In this document: positions 13,254-26,900 of the stretch, piece by piece
How positions within the stretch are numbered: the first letter of the stretch is position 1
Layout of the letters: the number at the start of each line of letters is the position of its first letter
Assembly: GCA_031216445.1 (NCBI GenBank)
Contig: CM062205.1
Location: 19,113,501 to 19,177,500, forward strand
Reading direction: 5' to 3'
Length of the DNA: 64,000 nt
Source of the DNA: Lateolabrax maculatus
Lineage: Eukaryota; Chordata; Actinopteri; Acropomatiformes; Lateolabracidae
Made by a program: the position numbers and the translations under genes
The notes under the pieces: model-generated
What the model was told of the DNA's origin: nothing
Databases searched by the model: none
What the model saw: the letters and a program-made list of their open reading frames with translations, nothing else

Positions 13254-16020
13254 CTATTGACTCATCTGATAAAATTCAAGGAGCTACAGTTTCCTAAATG
13301 ACCTCTTCCTACAGTCAAGGTTAACAGGGGTTACTGCAGCACGTTTTCTAATAATGATCAGGTTATGACTGTAATGTAGGTTAGACATGACTGACATGAC
13401 ACCTGGTTTAAATTCTTACACAGTTAAAAGGCATTTGTTTCCGTACAATCGCCAAGAATGAACACCAAGTACCAAGAAATCTTCAGCCAAGCATCGGGAA
13501 AGAACATTAAATAAAGGTTGATGATGATAAATGACTGATAAAATGAAGATTGGAGATTACTTGCAGATTTGAACCAGTTCACATTAGGCAAGTGTCAGTT
13601 TTTTCTGTGAACACATGCAAGGCTCACTATCAGCCTTGTGCCACTGCCGCACAGCTCACTGCAGGAACTTAGGTCACTTCCTTTCTGATCTTATTGATGT
13701 GGAAAGAGGAAGCCCCCTTACTTTCCCCAGACATACTTATCACAACACCGCAAGAAGTGTGGTACTAGAATTTCAGAGCTGAAATAACCTGAATTATTCA
13801 CTTAGTAACCACTGAGCAAATGTGAAAATGTGAGATTAACTTTATTTCCTGAATCAACTGTCACATATTGTACATATGTTTCAGGCCGTGTTCTCGGTCG
13901 TGCTGCGGTGTTGCAGCACCTGTGTGCAGACATATCGAACAGGATGTTGGAGGTTGTTCCGTGTGTCTCCTTTTGCAGGCATCTCTACCACCCACCAGGC
14001 TTTTCTGTGCCTTGTACTGTATGAGTAAAAGTTTTGCTGCAGACTGTATGGAACATGCAGAGGAGGCGAAGAGTGCTCCACTCTTTGATGCCTCTGTGTA
14101 CATATGAAGGCATGAAGCGTCTCACCGCTCAGCCGTTTAACCCATTCATACCCACACAAGAATAAGTTAGTAGCACGAAAGAACAACAACAACCTCCCCC
14201 ATTCGGAAAATCCCCCATTGTTACCTTTTCATTTACTTAAGAACTTTTATATGCTTCTGTATCATTTCCATGATGGATCATCTTTCTGACCAAAGATCTT
14301 GCTATTTAGGTCAGAATGTTGGTATTTAGGTCAGAATTTTATTCTGCAAGATGATGATGATATAGCGCCTATAAGTCAATGTTCCAACCCATAAACAACA
14401 CAGAAGTAAAAAACAAACCAACCTTGATCAATTTTTCCATGTTTATTGACCCACTAAGATTGCTTTGGTGATCAAAGTCAAAAGACGCCAAGGTTAAAAT
14501 AGGGCTGAATTTTTCGTTTTTAGACGTCTAAGTCAAAAGCATTTCAGTTATTATATCCAAATGTTAAGCAGGTCCTAACCAACTTTATCAGGGGTTTTTT
14601 TTTACATTAAATTCCAAAATTTTAAATTCCTGCTTTCTACAATATTTGTTCAGGGACTGTTAAGTTACTCCTTGAGGTGAGGTTGTGTTAAGGCAACTAT
14701 TAAAGGTTATTTAAAGGCATCCATTAATTCCTGGTGTGTGATGAGATGTGAACTGGTTTGAAAGTTGGACTTGCTACACGTCCATCTACACCCCCTACTT
14801 TCTGCCTCTCTAGGGTACACATAGGGTATACTACTTCCTGCGTTGATGCTCAACTTTGGAATCATATGTAAATCATGATGCTGTTGAAACAGTGGTTATA
14901 TGTTTGCAAAGTTTCAACCTAGAAGCCTACACGTCTTTGACCTGGATATCACCAAATCACTTCCTACTTTATTTACACATTATGTATGTTATCAGTAGGG
15001 TATGATCATAGCTGAATTCCAACTATTTTACCATTTCTACTACACCAAACCTTTATTTAACATCTGTCACTTGGCCCCCATGTTTGTCTAGGGAGGGCCA
15101 GGCTAAGTGGGTTTAAATAGTGCTACATTACTTCCTCTGGGAACCTGTTAATGACATAAACAGTCCACCAAAACAACCGCTGGATAGCAACCCAAGCAAG
15201 GCAGCTAAAGGTCACTTGACCTCAGTTTTGTGTTGGAAACTATTTGAAGAATTGGAGATCGTGGTTTTTATTAAATCCTTAGTCATCAAAATGTTACAGA
15301 GGATCCTTTATTCTGCTTTGGTGACTTGTATTTATTTCTATTCATACTTACTAGGAATGTACAATCACACATCGTAAAGGGGGTGGAGATTAAGTAACAT
15401 GGTCTGAAAAAGTTTGGGTCTTACTAAAATGCAAATGCTATGAAAATAATGTCCCCAAATTATAGCAACAAGCCCAAATAATTTCCTGTAGTAGTGCTTA
15501 AACTCTGCTATTTCTGCTTGGCCCTGTTTATTTTTGGGGGGAGGGGGCTGGGAGTACGGGGACTGTGGACACATAATCCTCCCAGAAAAGTGATTTATTT
15601 ATGAATTCCAGTGCAGAACCTCCCCTCCTGAGAGCCGGCCAGCCTGCCAGAAGTCATTGGCTGATGTTTACAGGACTGGATTGGCTAATTCCCATGGTGC
15701 AGTCTGCCTGCAGTGCTATCTTATTTATACAAGGCCTGATATGGGAGAACAGAGGGGTTTATTTTCGGATATTCCCCATAGATGGATCCAATTTCTCCAA
15801 CTGGAGCGGTTTCCTCCATACGTGCTGCACTTCAGGTTCTAGCGGCAGGCTGCACGCCTGTGGCCACAGCTCGCCACTCGTTTAAGTTTAAAAGGGCTGA
15901 ATTGGCTCAGCAAAGAAAACCATGTCAGAACATCTCAGGTTAGACTTGTGACAATAGACTGAGCTCAGGGACTACACAGGAAGTTGAATATTAGTCTCAT
16001 AAAAAGTGCATTGTTCCTCT

Positions 16021-16281
16021 TAAGACTGCCTCCAACCAAAGATTTTCTAAGTCTACTAATAGTCGTTTGTTCGAGCCATTGGTTGACTTGTCGCACATTT
16101 ATGTTATTAATTGAATTAACCTATTTAAATATATATTTTAGGGGGGCATCAGAAAATGGTTTTAGTTTCAGGGCTGAGAAAGAATGTTATTAGTAACACT
16201 GTTAACACTGTTCTACATTACATTACAGCGAACTAAAAACCCACTGACTAATGTTTGGTTGACTATTAGGGGGCAGTCCTA
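16021..16281. mobile_element. Non-autonomous hAT-type element with intact target-site duplication, 261 bp
   Basis: The element starts taagactgcctcc and ends gggggcagtccta. The ends match at 11 of 13 positions when one is reverse-complemented. The perfect 8-bp direct repeat GTTCCTCT flanks it at 16013-16020 and 16282-16289, the duplication size typical of hAT transposition. Inner ends share ctaatagtc. There is no coding capacity. Subterminal A/T-rich DNA includes a ttaaatatatatttta core. Confidence 0.8.
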
Positions 16282-18299
16282 GTTCCTCTTGTTCGTTTAT
16301 CATTTATTCATTAAACAAAGAATCTAGACTGTAATTTTTTTCAACCAATAACTTACAATCCTTTACAAAGAATCACGAAATTATTTTGCTAAGTAGCTGA
16401 CATTTTTTCAGATGGTAGGTAGTTAATGCTGCCAAAGAGTCATTTCTCAACCAGCATCAAACAGTATTTTATCTAGTGTTGGTGGATTTAATGATGTGAT
16501 TGTGGTGATAAAAAACAAGTCTATGGTTTTCTTACCCCAAATCAATGAATCACAGTCAGAATACTTGACTCTGTGCAAAACACATAACTCATGTTTGCCT
16601 TTAAAGAACATCACCTACAGACTTAGATATGCAAACCTTTGAGTGTCAGAATATTTTTCTCATGCACTCAACAAGTGCTAGATGAGTATTTTTTGGAAGG
16701 GATGACGTTGAAATAGAAGCACCGCTCTCACAGTCTGTAAATGTTTTAATTATGAAGCACAAACACATGGAGACACACGGTCATAACAGACCATATTTGT
16801 GATGTTCAAGAAACATCTGCCTTTTATAAGACCTCACGTCATTATCTGCAGGTCAGACTTGTGCTTACTGACGTATTACGCCTGCAATGCCAGAAAAACA
16901 CCTTGCACCTTCCTGTTTATTTCTTTTCTGTCTTCATCTCGCCCTCCTCTCTTTCCCAACCCCCTGCTGCTCCTCTCTCACATCCGTCAATGATTTAATG
17001 ATTATATAAAGGAATGAGGGCATTATGGGAAGGAGTGCAGGACGCTGACACCCTGGCCCAGATGTTTTCCTCGCCGCTGAGGTGTGTCGCTGCGTCGTCT
17101 TTGTCCTTCTGAAAGCATGAAGTCGCACAAGGCTGCTGGTGGAGCAGATCTCCATGACCAAGTTAGGCAAAGGGAAGTCCAAGAGGTCCCTCCCCGGTGT
17201 CATCATGTGCTGCATGGAGTGAGCCACTTACTGCGCCTCTGATCCTGGTGATATCCTCAATACTTATGGTGATAGTATCTCAGGTTTTCTCACCACTTCC
17301 TCAATCACCTTTTGTGATAACTAATGATATCATGAAGGTGAGTTTTGTGAATGTCTAATGTTACTAAACGATTGTGCGCCTCTGAAAAGACACTGGTGAT
17401 TAAGATGTTTGAAGTTCTGGGGCAATAACTTTGAAAAAACATGACAAGCTTCCTCATGCACTTCCTTTTGATGTCATTGCCGTTGGGTATTTTTCCACTC
17501 ACAGTGAATGCCGTATCTAGTTTCAGGTGCACATGCAAGCGCACATGTGCATCTAGCATGACACAAAGAGATGATTTATATCTTCGTGTTGTTCTGTATT
17601 CATGTGCAAACTATAATAGTCAGTTGGAGGATCACTTTGTTTTCCCCTCAAAAAAACATCTGTAATGGACAACAGACTTTCTAATCAGCTCGAAGAGAGG
17701 AAGCCAATTGGAATTAAAACATGACTAGACTCCCACCAAGCTGTGACCACTGTCCCAGGGGCATGGCTGTAGGAAACCCAAACACTGTGATCATATTCTT
17801 GTACTCATTTGTTAGTTGTGTGTGCTGTGCTGTGCTGTGGGATTAGCGTGTCTTGAGAACTCAGGAATTTAATATCTTTTAGAACGGGAACAGGGATGGA
17901 TGGAAGCGGCATACATGTCACTGTAATGCCTGTTGGCTTCAGTAACAGCTGCAGTTACAATTTGGCAAAGAAAATTTGTTAGAAATTTGTTTCTATAAGT
18001 GGTGCAATCTTTAACTTTCAGTCTGTCAGTTTAAGGAGAGAGAAATCAAAGCAAACCTACGTAGTTCACTGAACTGTCAAGCTTTACCAATGATGGCCAG
18101 TGCATCACATGCTGTATACTTTTGTACTTCTGCTATACAAATGGATTTTGTGTAGACAAAGACCCAGTTGGTGACTGCAACATGGCTGAAACATTGCTAA
18201 TCTTCATCTACATTGTGACACAAATTACTTATACTGAATCATTACCGGGCCGGCCCTTGTGTTTCCCAATGCTTCCATTGATGAATGCAATAAAAGCTC

Positions 18300-18823
18300 A
18301 TAGGGATAGTTTGCATTTGGGAAATACACTTAGATGTAAAGATTGATACCACTCTCATATCCTTCTGTTAAATTGAAGGACACAGCCAGCAGCTGCTTAG
18401 CTTAGCTTAGTGTAAAGACTTTAAGGAGGAGGAAAGAGCTAGTCTGGCTCTGTCCAACAGTTATAAAATGGGCCTAGTTGGATATCACTCTCATGTCTGT
18501 GTGATGGATGTGAAGCTGGAACTAGGAGACGGTCAGCTCACCTGACCAAAAGGACTGGAAGCAGGGAAAAAAACACTTGCCTGTTTGCTTTCATCGCCTC
18601 TTAAGATCACTAATTAACATTTCGTTTAATCTGTACAAAAACCGAAGTGTAAAAATGACACACTGCTGGCAGGCAGACAGAGCCAGGCGAGCTGGTTCCC
18701 TGTGCTTCCAGTCCTTATGTTAAGCTACGCAAATCCCACTCTTGATCCACATTCATATTTGCCAGACAGACATAAAAGTGTGTTTGATCTTGTCATCTAA
18801 CTTTTGGCAAGTAGGCGAATAAG
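18300..18823. mobile_element. Family A copy 2: rearranged and truncated
   Basis: It opens with ggatagtttgcatttgggaa and carries cttagcttagcttag and aatctgtacaaaaaccgaag, all matching copy 1. The head segment appears twice (cactctcat at about 18351 and again at about 18486), so this is a composite or partly duplicated copy. It stops at gcgaataagc before the terminal TTAA. Confidence 0.7.
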
Positions 18824-19536
18824 CTTGTTGCTTTAATAGATGGAACTGCCACTTTTCATCGTGAAAGCCATTGTTTGCTTTTTTGATAAACAAGCTGTCT
18901 GTTTTAGAGATATTTTCTGAAGTAGCATTTTGGAGGAAAATTTACAGATTTCTGGGTAACTCTTATCTTGGAGTAGGGAAGCCATGTTCTTATTCTCTTT
19001 GGAAATGGAAACCAGCTGTCCACAGTGTTCAGGTGCAGGTAAACAGGTAAAAATAGACACTCCACATGTCCACACAGAGTCTCAAGAAAATTAACTACTT
19101 CATGCACAGATTTAGGATAGAGTATATCAAAAGTTGCATCAATGTTGACCTATTAATATACGAGGTGCTTGAGGGGGAACACTTAACCTCATCTTGTCTT
19201 TTTCATTTAGAGATTGTGTTTAGGCCAAGCCAGCGACAAATTCATCCTTTTAAGGACAGTTTGTTTTTCTTCCTTGTCAAGAAACTGGTTATTTACTAAC
19301 TAGATTTACTACACTTTAAGTGTTGATTATTATTGTTAGAGTGTATGACAAAGGCGTGATGACATGGGAGTAGATGTTGTGCAGTTTTCTTCTGTTGATG
19401 TAGTAAACTAAAGAGTTGAGTAGATAAAGCTGCATGCTGCTCAGACTGTTGTGGTGTTGGCTTGAAGTGGTGCAGATGGAGGATGTTTGTGTCATGCTAT
19501 GTGTAAAACCTTTATTTCTTCATAGTTGGCTGGTGG

Positions 19537-19571
19537 TCTCTTTCTCGCTCTCTCGCTCTCTCTCTCTCTCT
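19537..19571. repeat. (CT)n microsatellite
   Basis: An imperfect CT array. A 74-codon frame across it is low-complexity Ser/Leu. Confidence 0.9.
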
Positions 19572-20089
19572 GTTTCTTCCTTTCTCTTTGTCTTGCTTTA
19601 TTTTTCCACGCCTCTTCTGCAAGGTTTGAGACAAAATGCACGATCAAGTGGTTCTTGATTCCAACCTTAAAAACACCAGGGTACACCCACGTACTTCTTG
19701 CAGACATCAACAATTGAGTATTGAGAAAGTTTCAAAAACCACTTCCCCATTTTTTTCCCCCTTTTCTTTGCAAAAATGGCAATAATTCAACACAGGCTTG
19801 ACTTGCTCATACATTGCACTAAAGTGTCAAGTGCTGAATGACTCAGATCAGCCTAATGTCTTCATCCTTCATGTCTGCAGAGGTTGTTTTTGTGCTAAAG
19901 TAGATTAATGAGAAGCACATTTTTTTATTTTCTTAAGACTGGATCTCATAAAGTCATGTAAACTTTAGATTTTCAAGAATGACCAATACATCGCATTTGG
20001 AGAAAAAAATCCTTTTTTTCTTTTTCTTTTAGTTTTTCTTTAGGTCTCTTTCGGGAAGAGCAGCAGATGATTCATGATTTTCAAACGCC

Positions 20090-20132
20090 ACTCTCCCTCT
20101 CTCTCTCTGTCTCTCTCTCTCTCTCTCTCTCA
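20090..20132. repeat. (CT)n microsatellite
   Basis: A CT array with one gt interruption near 20109. Confidence 0.92.
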
Positions 20133-21404
20133 CTCCCAGCATGAAAATGTATGACAGATATATGACACATACTTGTACTTCTGCTCCTTGGTTTCTGGTC
20201 TAACTTTGGTTATAGAAAGAGGATTCATCAAGACAGGCAGGCCCCGTGATCTTCTCTGTCAAGCCCCTCTCCCCTCTTGCTCACTAACCTCAACCTCCTG
20301 TCAATGGTTTCCAGCTGGCCGTGGCGTGGCGGTTTCTCCTCTCGGAGAGGCGGAGCGCTCAGCTGGCTCCAGGCTCTGACTCGCACACCGTCCAAGAGCC
20401 TTGCTCAACCCCCTTACTCCTCTCTGCTCCCCTGACCCAACCCCACCCCCCTCTTTATTTGTTTAATTTGTGGAAAAACCTATAAACGTTTGTGTATGAT
20501 TTGTGGAAAGCGGCTGACGGGGGTGTGTGCAAGCAGGAGGGCTGCGTATGTGTTTGTATTTTGTCGTACCAATTTCACATGCTGATTATGTCCCATGTCT
20601 TTAATGATAAGTTGAGGTTATGAGGTAAAAAGGCAAGAACATGAGCTGTTAGTGTAGTTGGCGTGGAGCGGTTTGGTCTTCAACATGTGTTTGGTGACAC
20701 ACCAGTGGCTGCGACTGGGAATCTGCTGAGGGGGTTAGCTCAAAGTGGGTTTCGGGGGGCGAGGGGGAGGGGGGACTCATTTTATGTCTTTCATGTTATC
20801 TTGATGAGTGCAGCACTTTGGTCTGGTGGCGAGGAACTTCTAAATATAGCTGAGAGCGGTTCAGTAGCAGGGCACTGCTTGCGTCACCTAGGGTAAATAT
20901 TTCTCTTTTTGGCAACAGTTGTGTGCTCTAAACCTCGCTTTTTCCTGAACATTCAGCAGAAAAATCAAAGAGCGTTGGCCCAAACTGAGCTTTGGTCGTG
21001 GCTGCAGGTGTGCTGGATTTAGGAATCAGTTATTTAAAGGGCAGTGTAGCTAAAACCAGAGCACATGACAATTTAATGAGAGCTGGGTAAAGGACAAACC
21101 AAAAACAAACCAAATGTTTAAAGAGGACAGAGCACACATGGACGGACACATAAAAGTGAGCATACACAACACAAAGACACACACACACACAGCTTCGGTA
21201 CACCATTCTGTCTGTCTGCTAGTTTTTGTAGGACGCTGTGTTTACCTAGCAGGAGTGACGGTGATGACAGTCTGTTGTCATCACGGTCAGAGGTCAAATG
21301 GGGAGGGGGGGTGAGTCTGCAGGCTGCTGATGGAAGGACGTGGTGCTTCGTCACTCCTCATGACTGGTCTGAAGACTGAGTGTGTTTAGCTTGGCTGGAG
21401 GAGT

Positions 21405-21440
21405 TTGTGTGTGTGTACGTGTGTGTGTGTGTGTGTGTGT
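21405..21440. repeat. (GT)n microsatellite
   Basis: A GT array with an ac interruption, followed by irregular GT-rich DNA to about 21470. Confidence 0.92.
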
Positions 21441-22646
21441 TGGTGTGTGGGTGGGTGTATGTGAGTGCCTCTGAGCGTGCGTGCTCGTGTTTCTTTGCAG
21501 CAAGCCAACACACTGCTGGGAAATGCGCGTGTGTTTGTGTGTACGTTATGACTGTACAGTGTGCCATTGTGCACACTCACAGATCTGCAAACATCTGCAA
21601 ACATCTGCACGTTTGGTCTAATACCTGTTTAATTTGATTTATTATATTATTATTTTTTTTTAATGTTTTAAATACACAAATCTCAGATTGAACCACCCTG
21701 CTGTATCTTAGACGGCATAATGAATGTACAAATCTAAATGTCATCCTTAAAACTTATATTATGACAAACGTCACCCTAATTATATGCAAACCATATTGCT
21801 GAAATGTCTGTTTATAAATAATAAGAATAAATACGTAGATTTAAAAATAAATCAGAGTTTTGTCAACAAATTGAAGTTGTTATTGTACATTTTCTAATAT
21901 TTATTCAACTGAACTTTAACACATCTCTTACTTTGCTGAGCACACATGCTCTAGATTCACACATGCAGAAACATGAGAGCTTTGCATTTACACTGTGGTG
22001 TGACGCTGTGTAAGTGCTGCTTAGTCAGTTGTCCGGAGATCTCCTTTGCCCCAGAGTAAACCCATGTAAAGCCACAAGGTAAACATTATCAGATATACCA
22101 GGACACCTTAGTCAGAGCACTTGTGCTTTACAAGAGCGAGTGGTGAGAAAGAACACTGTGTTTTCTGTGTCAAAGTTTCATCTGCCTCAAAGTTAAATGA
22201 GGGCGCAGCTCCCCAGGGCTCTGTTGGTGAATTTTGGTTTGTGGTGAGTGATTAGTCAGAAGTAATAACTCAAACTTTGATGGCTTAGTAAGAATTCTAA
22301 AGTCTGTTTTCATGCCAGAATCAATTTTAAGGCTAATGTAAGACTTTCCAAGTCAGGAGATAATAAAAGACAACTTTATTTATAATGGATCATCTTTTTT
22401 GGACGTTAAAACAAACCCAACCTGATCGCCAAGCCAAAGCCTCATGCAAAAAGTGTATAGCTAAATTATATTTAGCTTTTGCTTCATATTGTATGCCACA
22501 ATAGGTCAAAAAACTATTAAAGGTTTCAAATCTTTATTTCTTTATAACATAACAAATTGACGAAATGAGCCAAAGTTAAACTAAAAGAAAGGTATTTATT
22601 TTTTTAGAATTCAACACTCAAGAACAGAGCTAATCTGCTTCATCAG

Positions 22647-22648
<2 letters not shown>

Positions 22649-22697
<49 letters not shown>
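22649..22697. repeat. (GT)n microsatellite, the longest dinucleotide array in the window
   Basis: About 24 uninterrupted TG units. Likely polymorphic. Confidence 0.95.
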
Positions 22698-22698
<1 letters not shown>

Positions 22699-23517
22699 AT
22701 GGTTTTATCAGATTTGACTGACAGCAGCCTGACAACATTTGCAAACAGACCCACACAATAAAAAACAGAAATCCAGAAATCCTGCATTTGAAATTACCAA
22801 AACTCTTCGAACTTCGGCAGAAAATTGTGAGTTCATGTAGAAACCCATCACTCGTAGTTCGAAACTGCTTGTGAAAATACGTTTTTTAGGGCCTGTGGCT
22901 GAGGTACATTTTTTACTAAATAGTGGCAACAAGTGGAAATAACAAGACATTTGGCACATTACATTTTTTTTCCCTCCTGAGTATACTGAATTGAGAAAGT
23001 CTATGTTTTTGTGCTTATGAATTCAATTTAGCTTTTGTAACTTTCAAAAACTTCCAGAAGTTACATACAGTAGTCTAGCCTTTCGCAAGCTCAACTTTTG
23101 TTGCACAGAAGATTGATCTTAAGACAGATTGGTTGTAGCAGATACTTCAAAGGAGGAGAATGTAATACTCCTCGCACGCAGCAGTCAGCCTGGGAAATGG
23201 ATCAGAGGGCATGTGGATGGATATAATCAAAAGATGGAGCAGCACTGCAGCCTCCAAGCAGAGTTCTGCTTATTTCTTTTGGATTTTTAGTTGGTTCTAG
23301 CCTGGTCTCCCTGCTGTGTCAAGAACTTAAAAAATGATCTTCAACCGTAGAATTAACATTAAACAAAGGTGGATTTTTAGTGCTGTAATTCTTTCAACCA
23401 GTAGTTGACATGATCAGCTCAGTTTTCTCCTCCCATACAAGGACATTTGCTGCCATTCAATCAGCGTCCAAATCCCCAGATTTAAGGAAATCACTTTAAC
23501 TAATCCATCAGTAAAAA

Positions 23518-23909
23518 TTAAAGGAACAGGTTGACATTTTGGGAAATATGCTTATTCGCTTTCTTGCAGAGAGTTTGAAGAATACATTGATTCCACCGTC
23601 ACGTCTGTATGCTCATGATGTAAGTAGGGCCAGCGGCGTTGCTTAGTTCAACTTAGCTTAGCTTAGCATAAAGACTAGAAACAGGAGGAAACATATGGCT
23701 TTGGCGCTGTCAAAAGGTAAAGAAATCTTCAAAAAAAGTCTTCAAAAGTTCACTAATTAACATGTTATATCTCGTTTGTCTAATCCGTACAAAAACTGAA
23801 GTATAAATATGACAGTTTGCAGTTTAATGGGGGGTTTTGTGTTGTCAGGCAACCAGCTGAGACTCCAGGAAGTCACTGGTCCCAGTCAAATGTCAAACTC
23901 TTCCTTTAA
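23518..23909. mobile_element. Family A copy 1: full-length TTAA-flanked element, 392 bp
   Basis: It begins ttaaaggaacaggttgacat and ends atgtcaaactcttccttta followed by a. The ends are inverted repeats with TTAA at both edges. The inside carries the family landmarks cttagcttagcttagcataa, gttatatctcgtttgtc and aatccgtacaaaaactgaag. This is the best-preserved copy in the window. It has no coding capacity. It is non-autonomous, and the TTAA edges suggest a piggyBac-type transposase. Confidence 0.8.
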
Positions 23910-26900
23910 GCTGCAGTTTTGCTTTAGCGTTACATCTTTTTGAGGCAAAGGTGTGTGTTTTCACATTAGTGTGTGTGTGTGCATTATTCCACACTCTATT
24001 ACAGGTGCAGACTTTAATTTTCTTCTTGTCCACTTCTTCACAATCTCATATCTTTTTATTTGGGGCAAATGCAAACTACAAATGGTGAAAGGTAAAATGA
24101 GCTGTAACTGTAAGTGATACCAGCCTTCAAGGTCCAGCTGAGATACATCTTTGTGCACAGATTGCCTCTGTGCGACAGGATTTGTGTCTCAGTCATCAGA
24201 CAGGTGTCCAACCGGTTGCTCGGGTCGGCTAACCCCGAGCCCCGGGCCTGGCTCTGGTGCCGTAACGCTGGAGGTCAGAGGTTAATGGAGCAGAGTGGCG
24301 CCGGCCAGTCATCCCCCAGGATCCTGGGTGGATTTGGTAAACAGTGAAGCTGTCACTGCAGATTAATACTGAGAGGAGGTAGAACAGGGCCGAGCACACA
24401 GGGGGCTAATGGCTCCCAACTCAGCCATGAAAGTGCCTGTCTTCCCCATTCTCCTCTCTCCCTCATCCCCTCAGATAAGCCCCTCAGGCTTAGAGCGGGA
24501 GGGGAGGAAGGGGGAGGAGGGAAGGAGGAGGACGGGAGTAGAGGGAAGCTAAAGGTAGAAAAAGGAGTTAACTCAGAGAAGAGGAACTAACAAGAGGGCA
24601 ATAATCACAAGTGCACTTGAGCACTTGAAACACTGAAAAGTAAAGAGAAAAGAGGGTGACATCTAAAAGCTGTGGGACCTTTTAACGCACTGAGACATTT
24701 TTGTTTCTTCCTATTGTGTGGATGTAGAACAGTGCCCAGAGGTCATTCACTGGTTACAGCTGTAAGAGCACAACCCCAACCGCCAACTCGCCTCTGTGGG
24801 GGATCTTTGGGGAATTTTTTTTTGAATTTGAAACGTATGCAAGCCTTGACACTATGGTTTATCTGTCATTGCATCTCAGATACGAGGGGGCGGCACCCAC
24901 CACTTCGTATGCAGCAAGCAGGATATTGTATGTCATGTCACTGCTCTAGATTGTGGTTATATTCTTGCCACAACTCCTGCGACAGAGAATAATCTTTGAT
25001 ATATAGGTTTTAAGATACCTTTTAATTCCACTCTTAATGGCTGTGTTTTTTGTTTTTGTCGTAGAACTGTTTTTCCATATACGTAATAGGTGACGGCTTT
25101 CTGATCCTTTTAATGTTTTGTTTTATAATTTATATTTTAATTTATTTACTGGCAGATACAACAGTAGTATTTGTCTTATTTTAAGTCCTAACATGCCATC
25201 ACATAAACAGAGTAACAGCTGTATGCATATTGCATATATGCAACTGGTTCCATAGTTATTCCAAAAAAGCATTGGAAAGTGTCCTCTGGTAACCCTGTTT
25301 CCTACAAGATGTTTATATACTACAAATTTGCTTTGGTGAACACATTTTGGATCCGGAAAATGTGATATTACTCTACCTACACCTAAGTCACTTGGGTGGT
25401 TAGGCATACATTATAAACAGTTAATTAGTCAATTCATCATGGGGCATTTTTTTTAATATGTGTGTGAGTGACTCTAACTTTCTGACTGTGTGTGGCCTAT
25501 CTGAAGTAACTGTACTTTAATGTACACAGTCCCACTCATTCCTCGAATTACCCCTGATGCCCCCTACCAGCTATGTTGTCAGTTGGCCCGCGGGGGGGCG
25601 GGGGGTCCACAGCAACGGAGGGGGGTTTTGTCTAAGCATATTCTATGCAGTCCTCCATTGTACAGTCCTCACAATGGGAACAAGCCTTTGATCTTAAAGG
25701 GTGCACCTCTCCTCTCTGTCTCTTCCATCCCCCTTCCTCCTCCCCCTCCTCCTCCTCCTCCTCCTCAGTCTTGTCTTTCTTTCACTTTCTTCCAGTATTA
25801 GCCTTGACCCTCCACATACCGCCAAGAGGGCCGAGTGGAGGAAAAGGAAATGAAACACTGATTGAAATGAATGAAAATGTAATGAAGTGAAGAGAGGGCT
25901 GGAGGACGGAATACAAAGCAAGGAGGGAAAACAAAAATCAGTTGTTATATTCCTCTTGTCCTTCGTTATTAAAAGGCCCGGGGACGTACTGAGATGGCCC
26001 TTTGACAGATTGTTTGTGGTACATTGTTCAGCCCCCTCATCTCTCCGCTGACACAGAGCAGGTGCTGGCAGGGTGAGACTTGAGCCGGGGATATGGAGGC
26101 TCAGTGATGGGAGGGTTTGGTTTGCTATAAAGGCGGCGGTACGGGAGTTTGGCTGGTGGTTGGGGTGGGGGTGGGGACAAGCAGGACAGTAAGAGCCCTT
26201 TACACTCCCTTATGGAGTCTGTCAGGTCAATATTTTCTGTACGTTGTGACTGCACTGCTAATTCTGCTGCACCAATTCAACCACGCTCCCCTACTGGCTT
26301 CAGCCACCACAGTGCCCCATCATGTCCTCTGTGCTTGGCTTTGGAAAACAGAGCGCTGAACCCACGCCCCCTCCCTAGCCCTCCTACCAATAGCCCGATG
26401 GTCCAGTGAGCGTCTATAGATTCCCGGATCCGCACAGCATTGCATTGTCTCCCTTCCCTGGCCTTCTGCCAAGAACCGAGCCAGCTTTGGAAAAGTTGTA
26501 CTTCACCAGGGCCTAATCTTTTCTTTGCTCCGCTTCTTTTCTTGCTCCCCTCCCTCCTCCATTCTTTCTTTTCTTCTCCCTGCTCGGCTATTTTCTTTAT
26601 GCCAGAGAGCCTGCGAGTATTTACTGATGCACTGGCATTGAGGGTTATTGTGTGTCGGACTGGATGGAGTGCAAAAGGCGGACTGGAGGGGTGGTGCTGA
26701 GGCTGCTGAATAAACAAGGACATGCATATTGTATAGTAGAGATCTGAGATATGGTCAGTATTATAAGTAAGTTAAAGGTTGCCTTACCCAAGTTACAAAA
26801 AAAACGTACCTTGTCACTTACCTCTAGTGGTTTCTAGTCATGTAGATAGTTTTGCTTTTATTTGCACAAATCTTGAGATATCCATTTAAGATTTCTGCCA

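Larger units (their letters stand above)
8441..16012. other. Gene-poor DNA, 7.6 kb
   Basis: No gene is supported. It holds the purine tract (9.7 kb), the G16 run (10.0 kb), short TATATG-rich DNA (11.69-11.74 kb) and the 11-bp inverted repeat (13.2 kb). Short tandem words such as tatttaggtcagaat occur twice near 14313-14340. Nothing else stands out. Confidence 0.55.
16290..23517. other. Gene-poor DNA, 7.2 kb
   Basis: It contains family A copy 2 (18.3-18.8 kb), CT arrays (19.5 and 20.1 kb), GT arrays (21.4 and 22.6 kb) and a short tgctg repeat near 17825-17845. A GC-richer patch at about 17030-17230 has a 97-codon minus frame of no recognisable family. Confidence 0.55.

Noticed and set aside
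16934..17227. 97-codon minus frame in a GC-richer patch
   Set aside because: The first part looks protein-like, but no family is recognised and no convincing acceptor or donor frames it.
26277..26723. 148-codon minus frame
   Set aside because: Arg/Lys/Glu/Gly-rich product from a region of purine/pyrimidine bias. It has no motif or splice partner, and the opposite strand is also open.
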